From positions 540,185 through 604,184 of the forward strand of contig NZ_JACSQD010000001.1 in assembly GCF_014836775.1 (NCBI RefSeq): DNA of 64,000 bases, written 5' to 3'. The stretch's first letter is position 1, and every line of letters starts with the position of its first letter. The notes under the pieces are model-generated. The model had not been told where the DNA came from, ran no database searches, and saw only the letters and a program-made list of their open reading frames with translations. The stretch is from Arthrobacter gallicola (GTDB lineage: Bacteria; Actinomycetota; Actinomycetes; Actinomycetales; Micrococcaceae). Both the position numbers and the translations under genes were made by a program. Of the stretch, positions 34,787-47,302 are shown piece after piece.

Positions 34787-35863
34787 CTAGCTGGTCCTGC
34801 GCCGCAGCCTGCGCAGCTGCCGGTTGATCCTGGCTGCCCAGAACGGCCCTTCATAAAGGAACGCCGTGTATCCCTGCACCAGGTTCGCGCCAGCCTCAAG
34901 GCGCTGCTGGACGTCGCTGCCGGTTTCAACGCCGCCGACGGAAATGATGACCGGCCCATCCCCCAGGGCGGTACGCAGACGCCGGAGCACCTGCAGAGAC
35001 CGTTCCTTCAGGGGCGCGCCGCTCAGCCCGCCAACGCCGGCCGCGATGACCGTTTCCGGATTGGTGACCAGCCCGTCACGCCGCACCGTGGTGTTGGTGG
35101 CCACCACACCGTCAAGTTTCAGATCCAAGGCGAGGCGGGCGACGTCGTCGATGTCCTCATCGGTGAGGTCCGGGGCAATCTTGACCAGCAGCGGGACGTG
35201 GCGTCCGGCAGCTTCATCAGCAGTCCGGCCCACGCTGGTCAGCAGGGGCCGCAGCGAATCGATGTTCTGCAGCTGGCGGAGACCCGGTGTGTTGGGTGAG
35301 CTGACGTTCACCACCAGGTAGTCAGCATCCGCGGCGAGCAGCCGGGTACTTGCCAGATAGTCTTCAACCGCATCGGCAAGATCCACCTTCTTGGTCTTGC
35401 CAATGTTCACCCCAACGATGGGACGGCTGCGGCCCCAGCGGCGGTGCAGGCCGTCCAGTGCCTTTTTAATCCGTGGGGCGACGGCGGCGGCACCGTCATT
35501 GTTAAAGCCCATCCGGTTGATCACCGCACGGTCTTCGACCAAACGGAACAACCGCGGCTTGGCGTTTCCCGGCTGGGCCTGTGCCGTGACCGTGCCGATT
35601 TCCACGTGCCCGAACCCGAGGTTGCTCAGCGCCACGATGGCTGCACCCTCCTTGTCGAACCCGGCGGCGACTCCAAAGGGCGAAGGGAAGGTCAGGCCAA
35701 GGGCTTGCGTGGCCAGTTCCGGGGCGGGCCGCATGAGGGCACGCATCACCGGTGCCGCGGGTGTGCAGGCAACTGCACGGATCATTTGATAGCCGAATTT
35801 GTGGGCTTTTTCTGGGTCCATGCCGGAGAAGACAATCCGGAAGAACGTGGGGTAGACGCGCAT
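34787..35863 (-). CDS. pyrD: Dihydroorotate dehydrogenase, class 2 (quinone-dependent)
   Basis: Fourth step of pyrimidine synthesis, passing electrons to menaquinone at the membrane. 358 aa from the chosen ATG (MRVYPTFF). The N-terminal membrane-binding helices are followed by the barrel: FGVAAGFDKEGAAI, FGHVEIGTVTAQAQPGN, NRMGFNNDG, VVNVSSPNTPGLR with the class-2 catalytic Ser (SSPNT), GVVATNTTV and IISVGGVETGSD. The upstream extension (20 codons) lacks family resemblance. Confidence 0.96.
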   Translation of the reverse strand: MRVYPTFFRIVFSGMDPEKAHKFGYQMIRAVACTPAAPVMRALMRPAPELATQALGLTFPSPFGVAAGFDKEGAAIVALSNLGFGHVEIGTVTAQAQPGNAKPRLFRLVEDRAVINRMGFNNDGAAAVAPRIKKALDGLHRRWGRSRPIVGVNIGKTKKVDLADAVEDYLASTRLLAADADYLVVNVSSPNTPGLRQLQNIDSLRPLLTSVGRTADEAAGRHVPLLVKIAPDLTDEDIDDVARLALDLKLDGVVATNTTVRRDGLVTNPETVIAAGVGGLSGAPLKERSLQVLRRLRTALGDGPVIISVGGVETGSDVQQRLEAGANLVQGYTAFLYEGPFWAARINRQLRRLRRRTS

Positions 35864-35955
35864 GGTTTTAATGCTTCCATTCCGTGTCTCCGGCACCAAA
35901 TCCGTGGCGGCCTTTCCGGGCAATACCGTGCTGCGGGGTGCAGTAACCTCGGTGT

Positions 35956-36999
35956 ATGGGGCAAAACTGGCAACCTGACCGGCTTGGCGACGGCTACCGG
36001 TATCTCACGCTCGAGCTCGGCGAAGACGACGAAGGACCCGTAGCGGCCACGCTGGTTTCCTACACTGCTGCCCCTCCTCCCCCGCCGTCGTTGCTGGGCC
36101 GGCTGCGGGCCGCGCTCTCCCGGGCGTCCGCCCCGGTTCAGCCGGTGCCCGTCCACGCAGTCATCTACATCCATGGCTGGACGGACTATTTTTTCCAGAC
36201 CGAATTGGCTGCTTTCTGGACTGAGCGCGGCGTGGCGTTCTATGCACTTGACCTGCGTAAATACGGGCGAAGCCTGCGTCCGGGCCAATCGGAGGGGTTT
36301 ATTACGGACCTGGCTGATTACGACGCCGATATCGAGGCCGCACTCGCAGCAGCGGCGGCGGATGTCCGCAGCAGCCGCGGAGAAGACACACCGGTGCGGA
36401 TTTCCCTGATGGCCCATTCCACCGGAGGACTGGTGGCTTCGCTGTGGGCCCACCGGAACCCGGGCAGGATCGAGGCGCTGATCCTGAACAGTCCGTGGCT
36501 GGAACTGCGCGGCTCCTCTCTGGCCCGGAACGCTGCTGCTGGAATCCTGGAGCCGCTGGCCAGGACGCGCCCGAAGACCAGACTCAAGATTCCGGAGTTG
36601 GACTTCTACTGGCGGAGCGTCAGTGCCGAGGCTGACGGCGAGTGGGAGCTGCACCCGGAGTGGAAACCGCGGGGCAGCTGGCCGATACGTGCCGGCTGGG
36701 TCACTGCCGTGCTGGCGGGCCATGCCCAGGTGGCCCGCGGCCTCGACATCACGGCCCCGATCCTGCTGATGGCCTCCGCCAGGTCAACCATCGGCGCCAC
36801 CTGGAACGAATCGATGATGACATCGGACAGCGTCCTGGACGTGAACCTGATGGTGCAGCGCGGCCTGCTGCTGGGACCCTGTGTCACCGTGCTGCGTTTT
36901 GACGGTGCGCTGCATGACATCCTGCTGTCTGCCAAGCCTGTCCGCCGTCGGGTTTATGCCCAGCTGGACCGGTGGTGCTCAGCGTATCTGCTGCGCTGA
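35956..36999 (+). CDS. Alpha/beta hydrolase (serine aminopeptidase S33-like)
   Basis: 347 aa. Oxyanion region YIHGWTDYFF, then YALDLRKYGRS, nucleophile elbow MAHSTGG (Ser), acid region near MASARSTIG and the base His in LHDILLS. This resembles monoacylglycerol lipase/lysophospholipase-type hydrolases. No signal peptide. A proline run (APPPPPS) lies near residue 40. The ATG at 35956 is fixed by TAACCT 6 nt upstream (leaderless). It diverges from pyrD with only 92 bp between starts. Substrate unknown. Confidence 0.88.
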   Translation: MGQNWQPDRLGDGYRYLTLELGEDDEGPVAATLVSYTAAPPPPPSLLGRLRAALSRASAPVQPVPVHAVIYIHGWTDYFFQTELAAFWTERGVAFYALDLRKYGRSLRPGQSEGFITDLADYDADIEAALAAAAADVRSSRGEDTPVRISLMAHSTGGLVASLWAHRNPGRIEALILNSPWLELRGSSLARNAAAGILEPLARTRPKTRLKIPELDFYWRSVSAEADGEWELHPEWKPRGSWPIRAGWVTAVLAGHAQVARGLDITAPILLMASARSTIGATWNESMMTSDSVLDVNLMVQRGLLLGPCVTVLRFDGALHDILLSAKPVRRRVYAQLDRWCSAYLLR

Positions 37000-37008
37000 G
37001 CAGCCCGG

Positions 37009-37809
37009 CTACGCTCCGGCCGCGGCCTGATCCACCGCTCCCCCGTACCGGCGGTCCCGGCGGGCATAAATTTCGACTGCTTCCCACAGTGTCCGGCGGT
37101 CAACATCCGGCCAGAGAGTATCCATAAACACCATCTCGGCGTAAGCGGACTGCCAGAGCATGAAGTTGGAAAGCCGCTGCTCTCCGGACGTCCGGAGGAA
37201 CAGGTCCACATCGGGCAGGTCCGGCTCATCGAGATAGCGCTGGATCGTCTTCTCAGAAATGCTGCCGGGCCGCAGCTTCCCGCTCTTGACGTCCGCGGCT
37301 ATGGCGCTCACAGCGTCCGTGATTTCCGCCCGGCCACCATAGTTGACGCACATGTTCAGCGTGCAGGTGGTGTTGTTCCTGGTTTGCTCCTCGGCGATCT
37401 CCAGTTCACGCACCACGCTCTGCCACAACCGGGGCCGGCGCCCGGACCAGCGGATCCGCACACCCCACTCATCGAGCTGGTCCCGCTGACGCCGGAGCAC
37501 ATCACGGCTGAAACCCATGAGGAAGCGGACCTCCTCCGGGGAACGCTTCCAGTTTTCCGTGGAGAAAGCGTAGACGGAAACGTGCCGGATACCCATTTCC
37601 ACGGCTCCGGCCATCACATCCAGAAGCGCTGGTTCACCGGCGCGGTGTCCTTCGGTGCGCGGGAGTCCGCGCTGGTTGGCCCAGCGCCCGTTTCCGTCCA
37701 TCACAATGGCCACATGTGCCGGCACAAGTTCCTTGGGCACCGGCGGCGGCACCGCTCCGCTGGGATGCGGCCAGGGCGCGCTGACCGGAGTGGTTCGGGA
37801 GGAAAACAA
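37009..37809 (-). CDS. uppS: Isoprenyl transferase (undecaprenyl/decaprenyl diphosphate synthase)
   Basis: Cis-prenyltransferase that makes the polyprenyl carrier for cell-wall synthesis. The family hallmarks are present: [15 protein letters not shown] with the catalytic Asp, [24 protein letters not shown] and the C-terminal [15 protein letters not shown] and MDTLWPDVD blocks. The start is uncertain: TTG at 37809 (2 nt after the recO stop, GGAG 10 nt upstream) gives 266 aa; a GTG could also serve. The open frame continues far upstream but overlaps recO as a shadow. Same strand and tightly spaced after recO, so co-transcribed. Confidence 0.92.
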   Translation of the reverse strand: MFSSRTTPVSAPWPHPSGAVPPPVPKELVPAHVAIVMDGNGRWANQRGLPRTEGHRAGEPALLDVMAGAVEMGIRHVSVYAFSTENWKRSPEEVRFLMGFSRDVLRRQRDQLDEWGVRIRWSGRRPRLWQSVVRELEIAEEQTRNNTTCTLNMCVNYGGRAEITDAVSAIAADVKSGKLRPGSISEKTIQRYLDEPDLPDVDLFLRTSGEQRLSNFMLWQSAYAEMVFMDTLWPDVDRRTLWEAVEIYARRDRRYGGAVDQAAAGA

Positions 37810-37811
37810 AG

Positions 37812-38564
37812 CTATACACGCTCCACATGTTGAAGGGATCTGACTACTCGTTCCAGGTGCCACTGCAGGTAGCTGGCCACGAGGCCCGCTGATTCCCGCC
37901 GCGGCTGCGGCCCTGACGCACCCACAGCCTCCCAGTCGCCGCTGAGCAGCGCGGCGAGCAGCAGCATCGTTTCCGCTGACGGCGACGCCGAACCCGGCGG
38001 ACGGCAGGCGGGACACACTGCCCCGCCCAGCGGCGCCGAAAACGCGCTGTGCGGTCCGGGGGCATTGCAGCGGGCACAGTCCGTGAAAGTGGGTGCCCAG
38101 CCTGCCGTGGCCAGCGCACGCAGAAGATAGGAATCCAGGATCAGCTCAGGCGCGTGGGCCGCCCGGCTGAGCGCGGCCAGCGCGCCGATCACCAGGTGGT
38201 AATGCGCATTCGCTGATTCACCGTCGACGTCCGTCAGACGCTCCGCGGTTTCCGCAATGGCGGCCGCCGCAGTGTAGCTGGCGTAGTCAGCGGCAATTCC
38301 CGCCCCGTAGGCACCTTTGGTCTGTACCTGGGTCACGATGTCGAGGGACCTTCCGTGGCTGAGCTGCAGATCCACAACCATAAAGGGCTCCAGCCGGGCA
38401 CCGAATTTGCTCGAGGTGCGGCGCACCCCCTTGGCCACGGCCCGCACCTGGCCGTGGTTGCGGGTCAGCAGGATCACGATCCGGTCCGCTTCGCCGAGTT
38501 TATGGGTGCGCAGGACAACACCCTCATCGCGGTAGGTCCGCGACTGGAAAGACTTAGTGGCCAC
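37812..38564 (-). CDS. recO: DNA repair protein RecO
   Basis: Mediator that loads RecA on SSB-coated DNA with RecR. 250 aa. An N-terminal OB fold ([28 protein letters not shown] and [19 protein letters not shown]), an alpha-helical middle and a zinc-binding C-terminus (CARC near 163-166 and CPAC later). GTG start; GAAAAT 6 nt upstream may be a weak leaderless -10. Directly followed by uppS. Confidence 0.95.
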   Translation of the reverse strand: MATKSFQSRTYRDEGVVLRTHKLGEADRIVILLTRNHGQVRAVAKGVRRTSSKFGARLEPFMVVDLQLSHGRSLDIVTQVQTKGAYGAGIAADYASYTAAAAIAETAERLTDVDGESANAHYHLVIGALAALSRAAHAPELILDSYLLRALATAGWAPTFTDCARCNAPGPHSAFSAPLGGAVCPACRPPGSASPSAETMLLLAALLSGDWEAVGASGPQPRRESAGLVASYLQWHLERVVRSLQHVERV

Positions 38565-38636
38565 AGTTCCATTTTCCCACGGACGGCAGCGCCCGGCCGC
38601 CGAAGCAGCCGGGCGCGCCTTCTTCGAGCGTGGCCG

Positions 38637-40543
<1,907 letters not shown>

Positions 40544-40572
40544 GCACGCAGGTTATGCGCTGCCGGAAAGCG

Positions 40573-42090
40573 TTAGTAACCGAAGGCCGACTGGCACGTA
40601 ACCTGCGCCGCGGTCTGCCCCGTCAGGCCGCCCAGGTCACCCGAATCCTTCATGGTGTTGCCGGTCGTGAAGTCGGCGCCCACCTGTACGACGACGCCGC
40701 TGACGGATGCGCTGGCGCTCACCTGGGAGGAGGGAATGTTCAGTGCTTCAGCAACCTGCTGCGCCATGGCGTCGTAGCCGGGAGTGAAGAAGACCTGCGT
40801 TCCCGGCGTGGTCGACTGGGACAGTCCCCCCGCGATGGCCTGAGTGAAGCCCTCGCTCAGGAGGTAGCGGGCGAGTTCGGCGTCCCGGCCGCTGGCCTCT
40901 GAACTGATGCCGTCCAGGAAGGTCACGGGAATCGCGGCAGGGTCCACGGCCGGCTCAGTGGCCTCGGGTGCCGGCGTCTCAGTGTCCTCGGCGGACGGTG
41001 TTTCCGGTTCGGGCTCACCCGTAACGGGACGGTCCGAGATCAGCGCTTCGAAAAGCGGCTCGGCTGCTGCCTCGTCAAGGACCAGCCGGTTGGGGTCCAG
41101 CTCATAAGCGGTCACCGGGACCGTCACAAACGCCACGCTGCCCAGGTCCACATCCTTGAGCCGGCCAGCCAGCGCAATCAGGGTGGGGATGTCGGTAAGG
41201 CCCTCATCGACGGTGAGGTTTTTGGTGACAGTCTCGGCAATCGAGTACAGCCGGGGCAGGTTTTTCAGCGTGCCTTCGCCCTGGACCTTGCGGAACATGG
41301 AAGCGAGGAAACTCTGCTGGGCAGCGATCCGGCCGCCGTCGCCGCCGTCACCGAATCCGTGGCGGGTGCGCAGGAAGGCCAGCGCCTGGTCTCCCTGGAT
41401 GCTGGAGACGCCGGCGGGAATGTTCAGTCCCGAGAGCGGGTCGTCGATCGGCTGGTTGACGCAGACTTCCACGCCGCCGAGGGTGTTGGACAGCTCTTCC
41501 ACCGCGTTGAAGTCAGCCATCATAAAGTGGTCGATGTTTAGGCCGGTCAGTTCGTTGATGGCTGCCACCGTGCAGCCGGGACCGCCGTTGCCCAGCGCTC
41601 CGTTGAGCTGCCCGAGGTCCATGGCCTGGTACTGCATTCCGGACTCGGGGTCGGTGCAGGCCGGCAGAGGGACCAGGAGGTCGCGCGGGAAGCTGACGAC
41701 CGTGACGTGGGACCTGTCAGCGGCCATGTTGACCAGCATCATCACGTCGGAATTATTGGAATCCTGGCCGTCCCGGTTATCCGTCCCGAGCACCAGGATC
41801 TGCATGGAATCCTTGTTGCTGTCTGCTGGAAACTCTTCCTGGTCCTGACCGATGTTCAGCGGCTTGGTATCAAAATTACTCTGCAGGCGCATCAGCTGCA
41901 CGCCGGCGAAGACCAGCCCGGACACCAGCGTCAGCGAGAGCAAAAGCGCCATCGCCGCAAGAACCGGGTGCCCTCCCCTGGCCGCACCGTTGCCAAGGTG
42001 GCGGCTGCCGGGAGCAGCAGTGCCGCGGCGGCCTGCCCGTGTGGCTGACCCGGAGGGACCAGGACCTGTTGCGGCACGGCGTGATGGCAT
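40573..42090 (-). CDS. LytR-CpsA-Psr (LCP) family protein with LytR_C domain
   Basis: 505 aa. A basic, disordered cytoplasmic N-terminus, one transmembrane helix (about 43-65), the extracellular LCP domain (LVLGTDNRDGQDSNNSDVMMLVN, VVSFPRDLLVPLP, then ALAFLRTRHGFGDGGDGGR with the catalytic Arg residues) and, after a Pro/Glu/Thr-rich linker, a C-terminal LytR_C domain (ARYLLSEGFTQAIAG region). LCP enzymes attach teichoic acids or arabinogalactan-like glycans from a lipid carrier to peptidoglycan. ATG start. Confidence 0.94.
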   Translation of the reverse strand: MPSRRAATGPGPSGSATRAGRRGTAAPGSRHLGNGAARGGHPVLAAMALLLSLTLVSGLVFAGVQLMRLQSNFDTKPLNIGQDQEEFPADSNKDSMQILVLGTDNRDGQDSNNSDVMMLVNMAADRSHVTVVSFPRDLLVPLPACTDPESGMQYQAMDLGQLNGALGNGGPGCTVAAINELTGLNIDHFMMADFNAVEELSNTLGGVEVCVNQPIDDPLSGLNIPAGVSSIQGDQALAFLRTRHGFGDGGDGGRIAAQQSFLASMFRKVQGEGTLKNLPRLYSIAETVTKNLTVDEGLTDIPTLIALAGRLKDVDLGSVAFVTVPVTAYELDPNRLVLDEAAAEPLFEALISDRPVTGEPEPETPSAEDTETPAPEATEPAVDPAAIPVTFLDGISSEASGRDAELARYLLSEGFTQAIAGGLSQSTTPGTQVFFTPGYDAMAQQVAEALNIPSSQVSASASVSGVVVQVGADFTTGNTMKDSGDLGGLTGQTAAQVTCQSAFGY

Positions 42091-42201
42091 GGCCGGTCCT
42101 TCCCATGAGTCAGTGAAAATCGAGCAGGCGAAAATGGATGTACAAAGTGTACGGGTTGCTCCTGTGAAGAAGCTTGGGGTGCGCTGGCGGCAGCCCGGCT
42201 C

Positions 42202-43131
42202 CTAGAAGCCCAGCTTTACCAGCTGCTTGGGGTCACGCTGCCAGTCCTTGGCGATTTTGACATGCAGGTCCAGGTAAACCCGGGTGCCCAGCAGTGCCTC
42301 AATGCCGCGGCGGGCATTGGTTCCCACTTCGCGCAGGCGCGCTCCGCCCCGGCCAATAATAATCGCTTTCTGGGAAGACCGTTCAACGTAGAGGTTCACC
42401 CGCACGTCGAGCAGCGGATTCTCCTCGCTGCGGCCTTCACGGGGCACGATCTCATCGACCACTACCGCCAGGGAGTGCGGAAGCTCGTCCCGCACACCTT
42501 CCAGCGCGGCTTCCCGGACGAGTTCGGCAACCATCACGGCTTCCGGCTCGTCAGTCAGCTCACCGTCCGGGTACAGCGGCGGCGAAGCCGGCATGTGGGA
42601 GGCCAGGACATCGGCAACCGTGTCCACCTGGAAACCGTCTGCCGCGGAGACCGGAACGACGTCGGCCCACCCGGTTTCGCCCAGGACTTCCGTACCCAGC
42701 GCGGTGACGGACATCAGCTGCTTGGCCAGGGCGGCGCGGTCCACCAGGTCAGTCTTGGTGACCAGTGCGATCACCGGCTTGCGCTTGAGCGCCGCGAGCT
42801 GGTTCGCGATGTAGCGGTCGCCCGGGCCAACTGCTTCGTTGGCAGGAAGGCAGAATCCGATCGCATCAACTTCGGCGAGGGTGTCGGCGACGAGGTCGTT
42901 GAGCCGCTGGCCGAGCAGGGTACGCGGACGGTGCAGTCCCGGGGTGTCCACCAGGATCAGCTGGGAATCCTCGCGGTGGACGATTCCACGGATGGTATGC
43001 CGGGTGGTCTGCGGTTTGGCTGAGGTGATGGCCACCTTCTGGCCCACCAGGGCGTTGGTCAGGGTGGACTTTCCGGCGTTGGGCCGGCCCACCAGGGATA
43101 CAAATCCGGCGCGGAACGTGGGCTCAGTCAT
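42202..43131 (-). CDS. era: GTPase Era
   Basis: 309 aa GTPase for 16S rRNA maturation and 30S assembly. G1 GRPNAGKST, G2 TTRHTIRG, G3 VDTPGLH, G4 TKTD and a C-terminal KH domain with IIGRGGARLREVG. The ATG at 43131 is inside the end of the upstream CNNM gene (8-nt overlap), so translation is coupled. Last gene of phoH-ybeY-CNNM-era. Confidence 0.97.
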   Translation of the reverse strand: MTEPTFRAGFVSLVGRPNAGKSTLTNALVGQKVAITSAKPQTTRHTIRGIVHREDSQLILVDTPGLHRPRTLLGQRLNDLVADTLAEVDAIGFCLPANEAVGPGDRYIANQLAALKRKPVIALVTKTDLVDRAALAKQLMSVTALGTEVLGETGWADVVPVSAADGFQVDTVADVLASHMPASPPLYPDGELTDEPEAVMVAELVREAALEGVRDELPHSLAVVVDEIVPREGRSEENPLLDVRVNLYVERSSQKAIIIGRGGARLREVGTNARRGIEALLGTRVYLDLHVKIAKDWQRDPKQLVKLGF

Positions 43132-44458
43132 TTCGGGGTACCAATTCTGTTGATTTCGTACGGCGGCGCTGTTCGGCGTCGTCCTGTGTGTCGGTCTCAT
43201 CATCCGGTGCCTGCTTCCAGGCGAGCACGTGTGAAACCCGGTTGCGGCGGCCTTCGAGTCTTTCGGCGTGGAGGACGATCCCCTCGACCACCACCTCGCT
43301 GCCGACGATCGGCACGCGGCCCAGGGCTTTGGCCAGCAGGCCGCCGACCGTGTCCACTTCGTCGTCTTCGAGGGTGATGTCGAAAAGCTCACCCAGATCA
43401 TCGATGCCGGCTTTGGAGCTGACCCGGTAACGGCCCGCACCCAGGTCTTCAATCTCGGGCCGTTCGGAGTCGTATTCGTCGACAATTTCGCCGACGATTT
43501 CCTCGATGAGGTCCTCCAGGGTCACCAGCCCGGCGGTGCCGCCGTACTCATCGATCACGATGGCCAGATGCGTTGACTCACGCTGCAATTCCTGCAGCAG
43601 CTCATCAACGGCCTTGGATTCGGGCACGTAGCGGACCGGACGGCAGAGGCCGTCCACCGTCTGCGTGACTGCTCCGCCTGCCCGGCCGTGCAGCTGCGCG
43701 GCGACGTCCTTGAGGTAGAGGATGCCGCGGATCTGGTCGGCGCTGTCCCGGATGACCGGCACGCGGGAATATCCGGAGCGCAGGAACAGTGACATCGCCT
43801 GGCCCAGGGTGGATCCTGATTCCAGGCAGACCATATCGGTGCGCGGAACCATCACGGAGCGCACCTTGGTGTCCCCCAGTTCGAACACTGAGTGGATCAG
43901 CTCTGCTTCGGTGTTTTCGATCATGTCCGCTTCGGAGGCCCGGTCCAGCAGTTCCCGGAATTCCTCCTCGGTAAAGAACGCGGCGTCCGCGCCGTGGCTC
44001 CCGGGAGCGACGGCGGAACCGATCCTCACCAGCCAGCCCGGGATGGGCCCCAGGACGGTGCGCAGAACGCTGACCAGTCCGGCAGTGAGGACAACGACGC
44101 CGGTGACGTGTTTGCGGCCAATCTGCCGGGGCGAGACACCAACCAGGACAAAGCCCACGGCGGCCATCGTCACGGTGGCCAGCAGTCCGGCCAGCCAAAG
44201 GTTTTGGACCAGCAGCTGGAAGGCCATGGCCACGGATACCGCCATGGCCATCTCGAACCAGACCCGCCAGAACCGCAGGGCGTGCATGTGTGCCACCGGG
44301 TGCTGCAGGATGCGTTTCAGCGGCTTTCCTGACCGCCCGGAGAGCAGCCCCTCGGCCTCGTGGCGGGGCAGATAACCGTAGGCGGCCTCGGCGGCAGTGA
44401 GCAGTCCGGCCAGGACCATAAAGGCCAAGGCCATGACTACCAGAATGCCTATGCTCAA
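43124..44458 (-). CDS. CNNM/CorC-family membrane protein with CBS pair (hemolysin C-like)
   Basis: 444 aa. An N-terminal DUF21/CNNM transmembrane domain (three to four helices up to about residue 150), a CBS-domain pair ([18 protein letters not shown] and [26 protein letters not shown]) and a C-terminal CorC_HlyC domain ([18 protein letters not shown] and [15 protein letters not shown]). The family is linked to Mg2+ or Co2+ efflux/homeostasis. The TTG start overlaps the ybeY stop (TTGA). Confidence 0.93.
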   Translation of the reverse strand: MSIGILVVMALAFMVLAGLLTAAEAAYGYLPRHEAEGLLSGRSGKPLKRILQHPVAHMHALRFWRVWFEMAMAVSVAMAFQLLVQNLWLAGLLATVTMAAVGFVLVGVSPRQIGRKHVTGVVVLTAGLVSVLRTVLGPIPGWLVRIGSAVAPGSHGADAAFFTEEEFRELLDRASEADMIENTEAELIHSVFELGDTKVRSVMVPRTDMVCLESGSTLGQAMSLFLRSGYSRVPVIRDSADQIRGILYLKDVAAQLHGRAGGAVTQTVDGLCRPVRYVPESKAVDELLQELQRESTHLAIVIDEYGGTAGLVTLEDLIEEIVGEIVDEYDSERPEIEDLGAGRYRVSSKAGIDDLGELFDITLEDDEVDTVGGLLAKALGRVPIVGSEVVVEGIVLHAERLEGRRNRVSHVLAWKQAPDDETDTQDDAEQRRRTKSTELVPRND

Positions 44459-44928
44459 CTGCGCGTCTCCTTCGGGGCGTCCTTGCCCAGGAAGTCGGAG
44501 AGCAGGTGCCGCTGGAGACCGAACATTTCGGCTTCCTCCTCCGGTTCGGCGTGGTCATAGCCAAGCAGGTGGAGGACTCCGTGCGTGGTCAGCAGGAGCA
44601 GTTCATCTTCCATGCTGTGCCCGGCGGTTTCCGCCTGACGTGCCGCCACCTGAGGGCAGAGGACAATGTCGCCCAGGACACCGGCCGGTGTTGGCCGGCC
44701 CGGCGACCCGGGACGCAGTTCATCCATGGGGAAGGACAGCACATCTGTCGGACCGGGAAGGTCCATCCATTCGATGTGCAGCTTCTCGATCGCGTCTTCG
44801 TCCACCAGGACGATCGACAGCTCGGCTTCGGGGTGGACGTACAGTGCATCCAGCAGGAAGCGGCCCAGCCGGGCCAGCGCTTCCTCATCCGCCGGCAGGG
44901 CAGATTCGTTGTTTACTTCAATACTCAT
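44455..44928 (-). CDS. ybeY: rRNA maturation endoribonuclease YbeY
   Basis: 157 aa metal-dependent RNase for 16S rRNA 3'-end processing and ribosome quality control. The zinc motif [11 protein letters not shown] (H-x3-H-x5-H) and the conserved DVLSFPMDE strand are intact. It overlaps phoH upstream (ATGA) and the CNNM gene downstream, a conserved actinobacterial order. Confidence 0.97.
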   Translation of the reverse strand: MSIEVNNESALPADEEALARLGRFLLDALYVHPEAELSIVLVDEDAIEKLHIEWMDLPGPTDVLSFPMDELRPGSPGRPTPAGVLGDIVLCPQVAARQAETAGHSMEDELLLLTTHGVLHLLGYDHAEPEEEAEMFGLQRHLLSDFLGKDAPKETRS

Positions 44929-45959
44929 CTTTTGTTCTCCTGGCCGGCGCGCGGTGCGGTGCGGGTACGGCGCTGCTCATCCCATTCCCCGTAGGCGGTC
45001 ACAATGTCACTGACCAGCCGGTGCCTGACGACGTCGGTTGCGGTCAGTTCGGAGAACTGCACGTCGTCGATGCCGTCGAGGATTTCGTGGACGATGCGCA
45101 GCCCGGACACGGTGCTCCCGGGCAGGTCAACCTGCGTGACGTCGCCGGTGACCACCATTTTTGAGCCGAAGCCCAGGCGGGTCAGGAACATTTTCATTTG
45201 TTCCGGCGTCGTGTTCTGGGCCTCGTCCAGGATGATGAAGGCGTCATTGAGTGTGCGTCCGCGCATATATGCCAGCGGTGCCACCTCGATGGTGCCGGCG
45301 GCCATCAGCCTCGGGATGGACTCCGGATCCATCATGTCGTGCAGGGCGTCGTAGAGCGGACGCAGGTACGGATCGATCTTGTCGTTGAGGGTCCCGGGCA
45401 GGAACCCGAGCCGCTCCCCCGCCTCGACGGCAGGCCGGGTCAGGATGATCCGGTTGACTTCCTTCTGCTGCAGCGCCTGCACGGCTTTCGCCATGGCCAG
45501 GTAGGTCTTGCCGGTGCCGGCGGGACCGATTCCAAAAACCACGGTGTTCTTATCGATGGCGTCGACGTAGTTCTTCTGGTTCAGGGTCTTGGGCCGGATG
45601 GTGCGTCCCCTGGTGGACAGAATGTTCTGCGTCAGTACGTCGGCAGGACGCTCAGCGCTTTGGTCCCGCAGCATCGTAATGAGCTGTTCCAGGATCTGCG
45701 GGGTGACCCGGGTCTGGTGGCGTGCCAGCACGCGCACCTCGTTGACAAGCCGGACTGTCCGGTCAACCGCCTGCGCAGGACCCGTGACGGAAAGTTCGTT
45801 TCCGCGGACGTGGAGATTCACCTCGGGAAAGGAAGCCTCGATGATTTTAAGTGCTTCATCATTGGCACCCAGTGACTGGACCATTTGCTCCGTTGAATCG
45901 AAGACAATTTTCTGCTGGTCTTCGCGGATAGTGCCGATTCCTGCTGAAGATTCGGTCAT
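44925..45959 (-). CDS. phoH: PhoH family ATPase
   Basis: 344 aa from the chosen ATG. N-terminal KH-like region, then Walker [29 protein letters not shown], and Walker [18 protein letters not shown] with a [10 protein letters not shown] motif. PhoH-like proteins are RNA-associated ATPases/helicases linked to YbeY in ribosome metabolism. The ATG at 45959 (MTESS) is preferred over a start eight codons earlier because GAGGGG lies 8 nt before it. First gene of the operon. Confidence 0.93.
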   Translation of the reverse strand: MTESSAGIGTIREDQQKIVFDSTEQMVQSLGANDEALKIIEASFPEVNLHVRGNELSVTGPAQAVDRTVRLVNEVRVLARHQTRVTPQILEQLITMLRDQSAERPADVLTQNILSTRGRTIRPKTLNQKNYVDAIDKNTVVFGIGPAGTGKTYLAMAKAVQALQQKEVNRIILTRPAVEAGERLGFLPGTLNDKIDPYLRPLYDALHDMMDPESIPRLMAAGTIEVAPLAYMRGRTLNDAFIILDEAQNTTPEQMKMFLTRLGFGSKMVVTGDVTQVDLPGSTVSGLRIVHEILDGIDDVQFSELTATDVVRHRLVSDIVTAYGEWDEQRRTRTAPRAGQENKR

Positions 45960-46381
45960 ATGTACGGCCCCTCGGCCTCTCATCGCCCCTTTTAAGGAAG
46001 TTGGGTTGCAGTCCCGGTGCGGGGAAGGGCCTGACCGCCCTTACACACACCCTGGTTAATGTTACTTGATCGCCTGGCCGCTGCGCCTCCGGCACAGCTG
46101 CCCGGCACTGCGTTCGGCGCACGCAGCATGAACTCCGTGACCACTGTTACACCCATTGTCTCGGCTTGGCATCGGCTGGGTCTCAATCGGGTTTCAGTCC
46201 CGTCCCAGAACAGTTAAGCCCCCGGTTTCGGCCCAGACCATATGCCAAGCTGGATTGCGTGCTGCCGGTTCCCGCCCTGGCAGACTCCCCCCACGCAGCC
46301 ACCTTTTCCGGGCCGCTGCAAGAACAAGGAAGGCAGGGACCGTTCATCTCACCGCACCGTAATTTCGGCCCCGGCCGCCGC
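45960..46381. other. Divergent intergenic region phoH / GerMN gene
   Basis: About 420 bases with promoters expected for both directions. TAACAT is read on the minus strand near 46055 and TAATTT on the plus strand about 16 nt before the GerMN start. Frames across it are Pro/Arg-rich with no family match. No hairpin or repeat of note. Confidence 0.5.
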
Positions 46382-47269
46382 ATGCGCCTGATCCTGCTGG
46401 CAGCAGCCGCTCCCCTGATACTGGGCAGCTGCGGCGTAGTTGCCGAGATGCCCACCACCAGCATGCCGAATTCCTTCAGTGGCAGCGCCAGTTCCGAGGG
46501 ACGCCCCATGGCTGTTTCCGCTCCGGCGGAAGCCACAGCATCCAAGGTGGTGATGCCGGTGTACTGGCTTGGGCTCAACGACGCGGACGTGCAGCTGTAC
46601 CGCGAATTCCTGCCCTCAGACAATCTGGGAGACCCGATCGGCGAAGCCGTCAGGGCCATGACCAGTGAAACCCCGCGGGATGGGGACTATTTCACCCCCT
46701 GGCACCCGGCGTCGAACGTTACCGCTTCGATCTCCAGCAAGAACGTCATTACGGTGGACATTACGTCCGACGCATTCAAAGCGTCCCTGGACGCCGGCAT
46801 GGCGCACCGCGCCGTCCAGCAGCTGGTCTACACGGCCACCGCTGCCGCCGCCAATGCGGGGCTGACTACGGCCGGGGTGAGTTCAACCGTTGTGGTGCTG
46901 GTGGACGGCAAGGCCGGCTACCAGGCGTTCGGGCATGAGAGCCTGGAACAGCCGCTGGTGCGTGATGCTTCCCTGCCTGCACCTATCTGGATTATCACCC
47001 CGCAGGAGGGCGAGGCTGCCGAGGAGTCGCTGACTGTCTCCGGCTCTGCCGTTGTCCGCGATGAGCAGCTTGCCTGGAGCGTGGAGCCGATCACCAACGG
47101 ACGCCCGGAAACCACCCCGGTTGCCTCGGGTACCATCCGCCTTGACGCCTCCGCGGGCGAGACAGCGTTGTTTGATGTGCCGGTCAAGCTGGAGCCCGGC
47201 GAATACAATCTGCGGGTCTTCCACGGTGAGGGCGCAAACGAGGATTCGAAGCGGATTACCGTTTACTGA
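46382..47269 (+). CDS. GerMN/Gmad2 domain lipoprotein
   Basis: 295 aa. Signal peptide with lipobox ILGSC (lipid-modified Cys17), a Ser-rich linker, a GerMN domain (VVMPVYWLG, VQLYREFLPSD, then TVDITSDAF, AVQQLVYTAT and VVVLVDGK) and a C-terminal Ig-like Gmad2 domain (PIWIITPQEGE, SLTVSGSAVV, EYNLRVFHGEG). These lie on the outer face of the membrane; in spore formers GerM acts with peptidoglycan and transport channels, but the role in actinobacteria is unknown. ATG at 46382 is chosen because the signal peptide starts there. Confidence 0.87.
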   Translation: MRLILLAAAAPLILGSCGVVAEMPTTSMPNSFSGSASSEGRPMAVSAPAEATASKVVMPVYWLGLNDADVQLYREFLPSDNLGDPIGEAVRAMTSETPRDGDYFTPWHPASNVTASISSKNVITVDITSDAFKASLDAGMAHRAVQQLVYTATAAAANAGLTTAGVSSTVVVLVDGKAGYQAFGHESLEQPLVRDASLPAPIWIITPQEGEAAEESLTVSGSAVVRDEQLAWSVEPITNGRPETTPVASGTIRLDASAGETALFDVPVKLEPGEYNLRVFHGEGANEDSKRITVY

Positions 47270-47286
47270 CCGGCTTACTGACCGGC
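47263..47286. repeat. 12-bp tandem duplication containing the GerMN stop codon
   Basis: TTACTGACCGGC is present twice in tandem (47263-47274 and 47275-47286). The unit length is a multiple of three, so the second TGA is in frame with the first. Confidence 0.75.
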
Positions 47287-47302
47287 GCAGTCCGGCACAG
47301 GA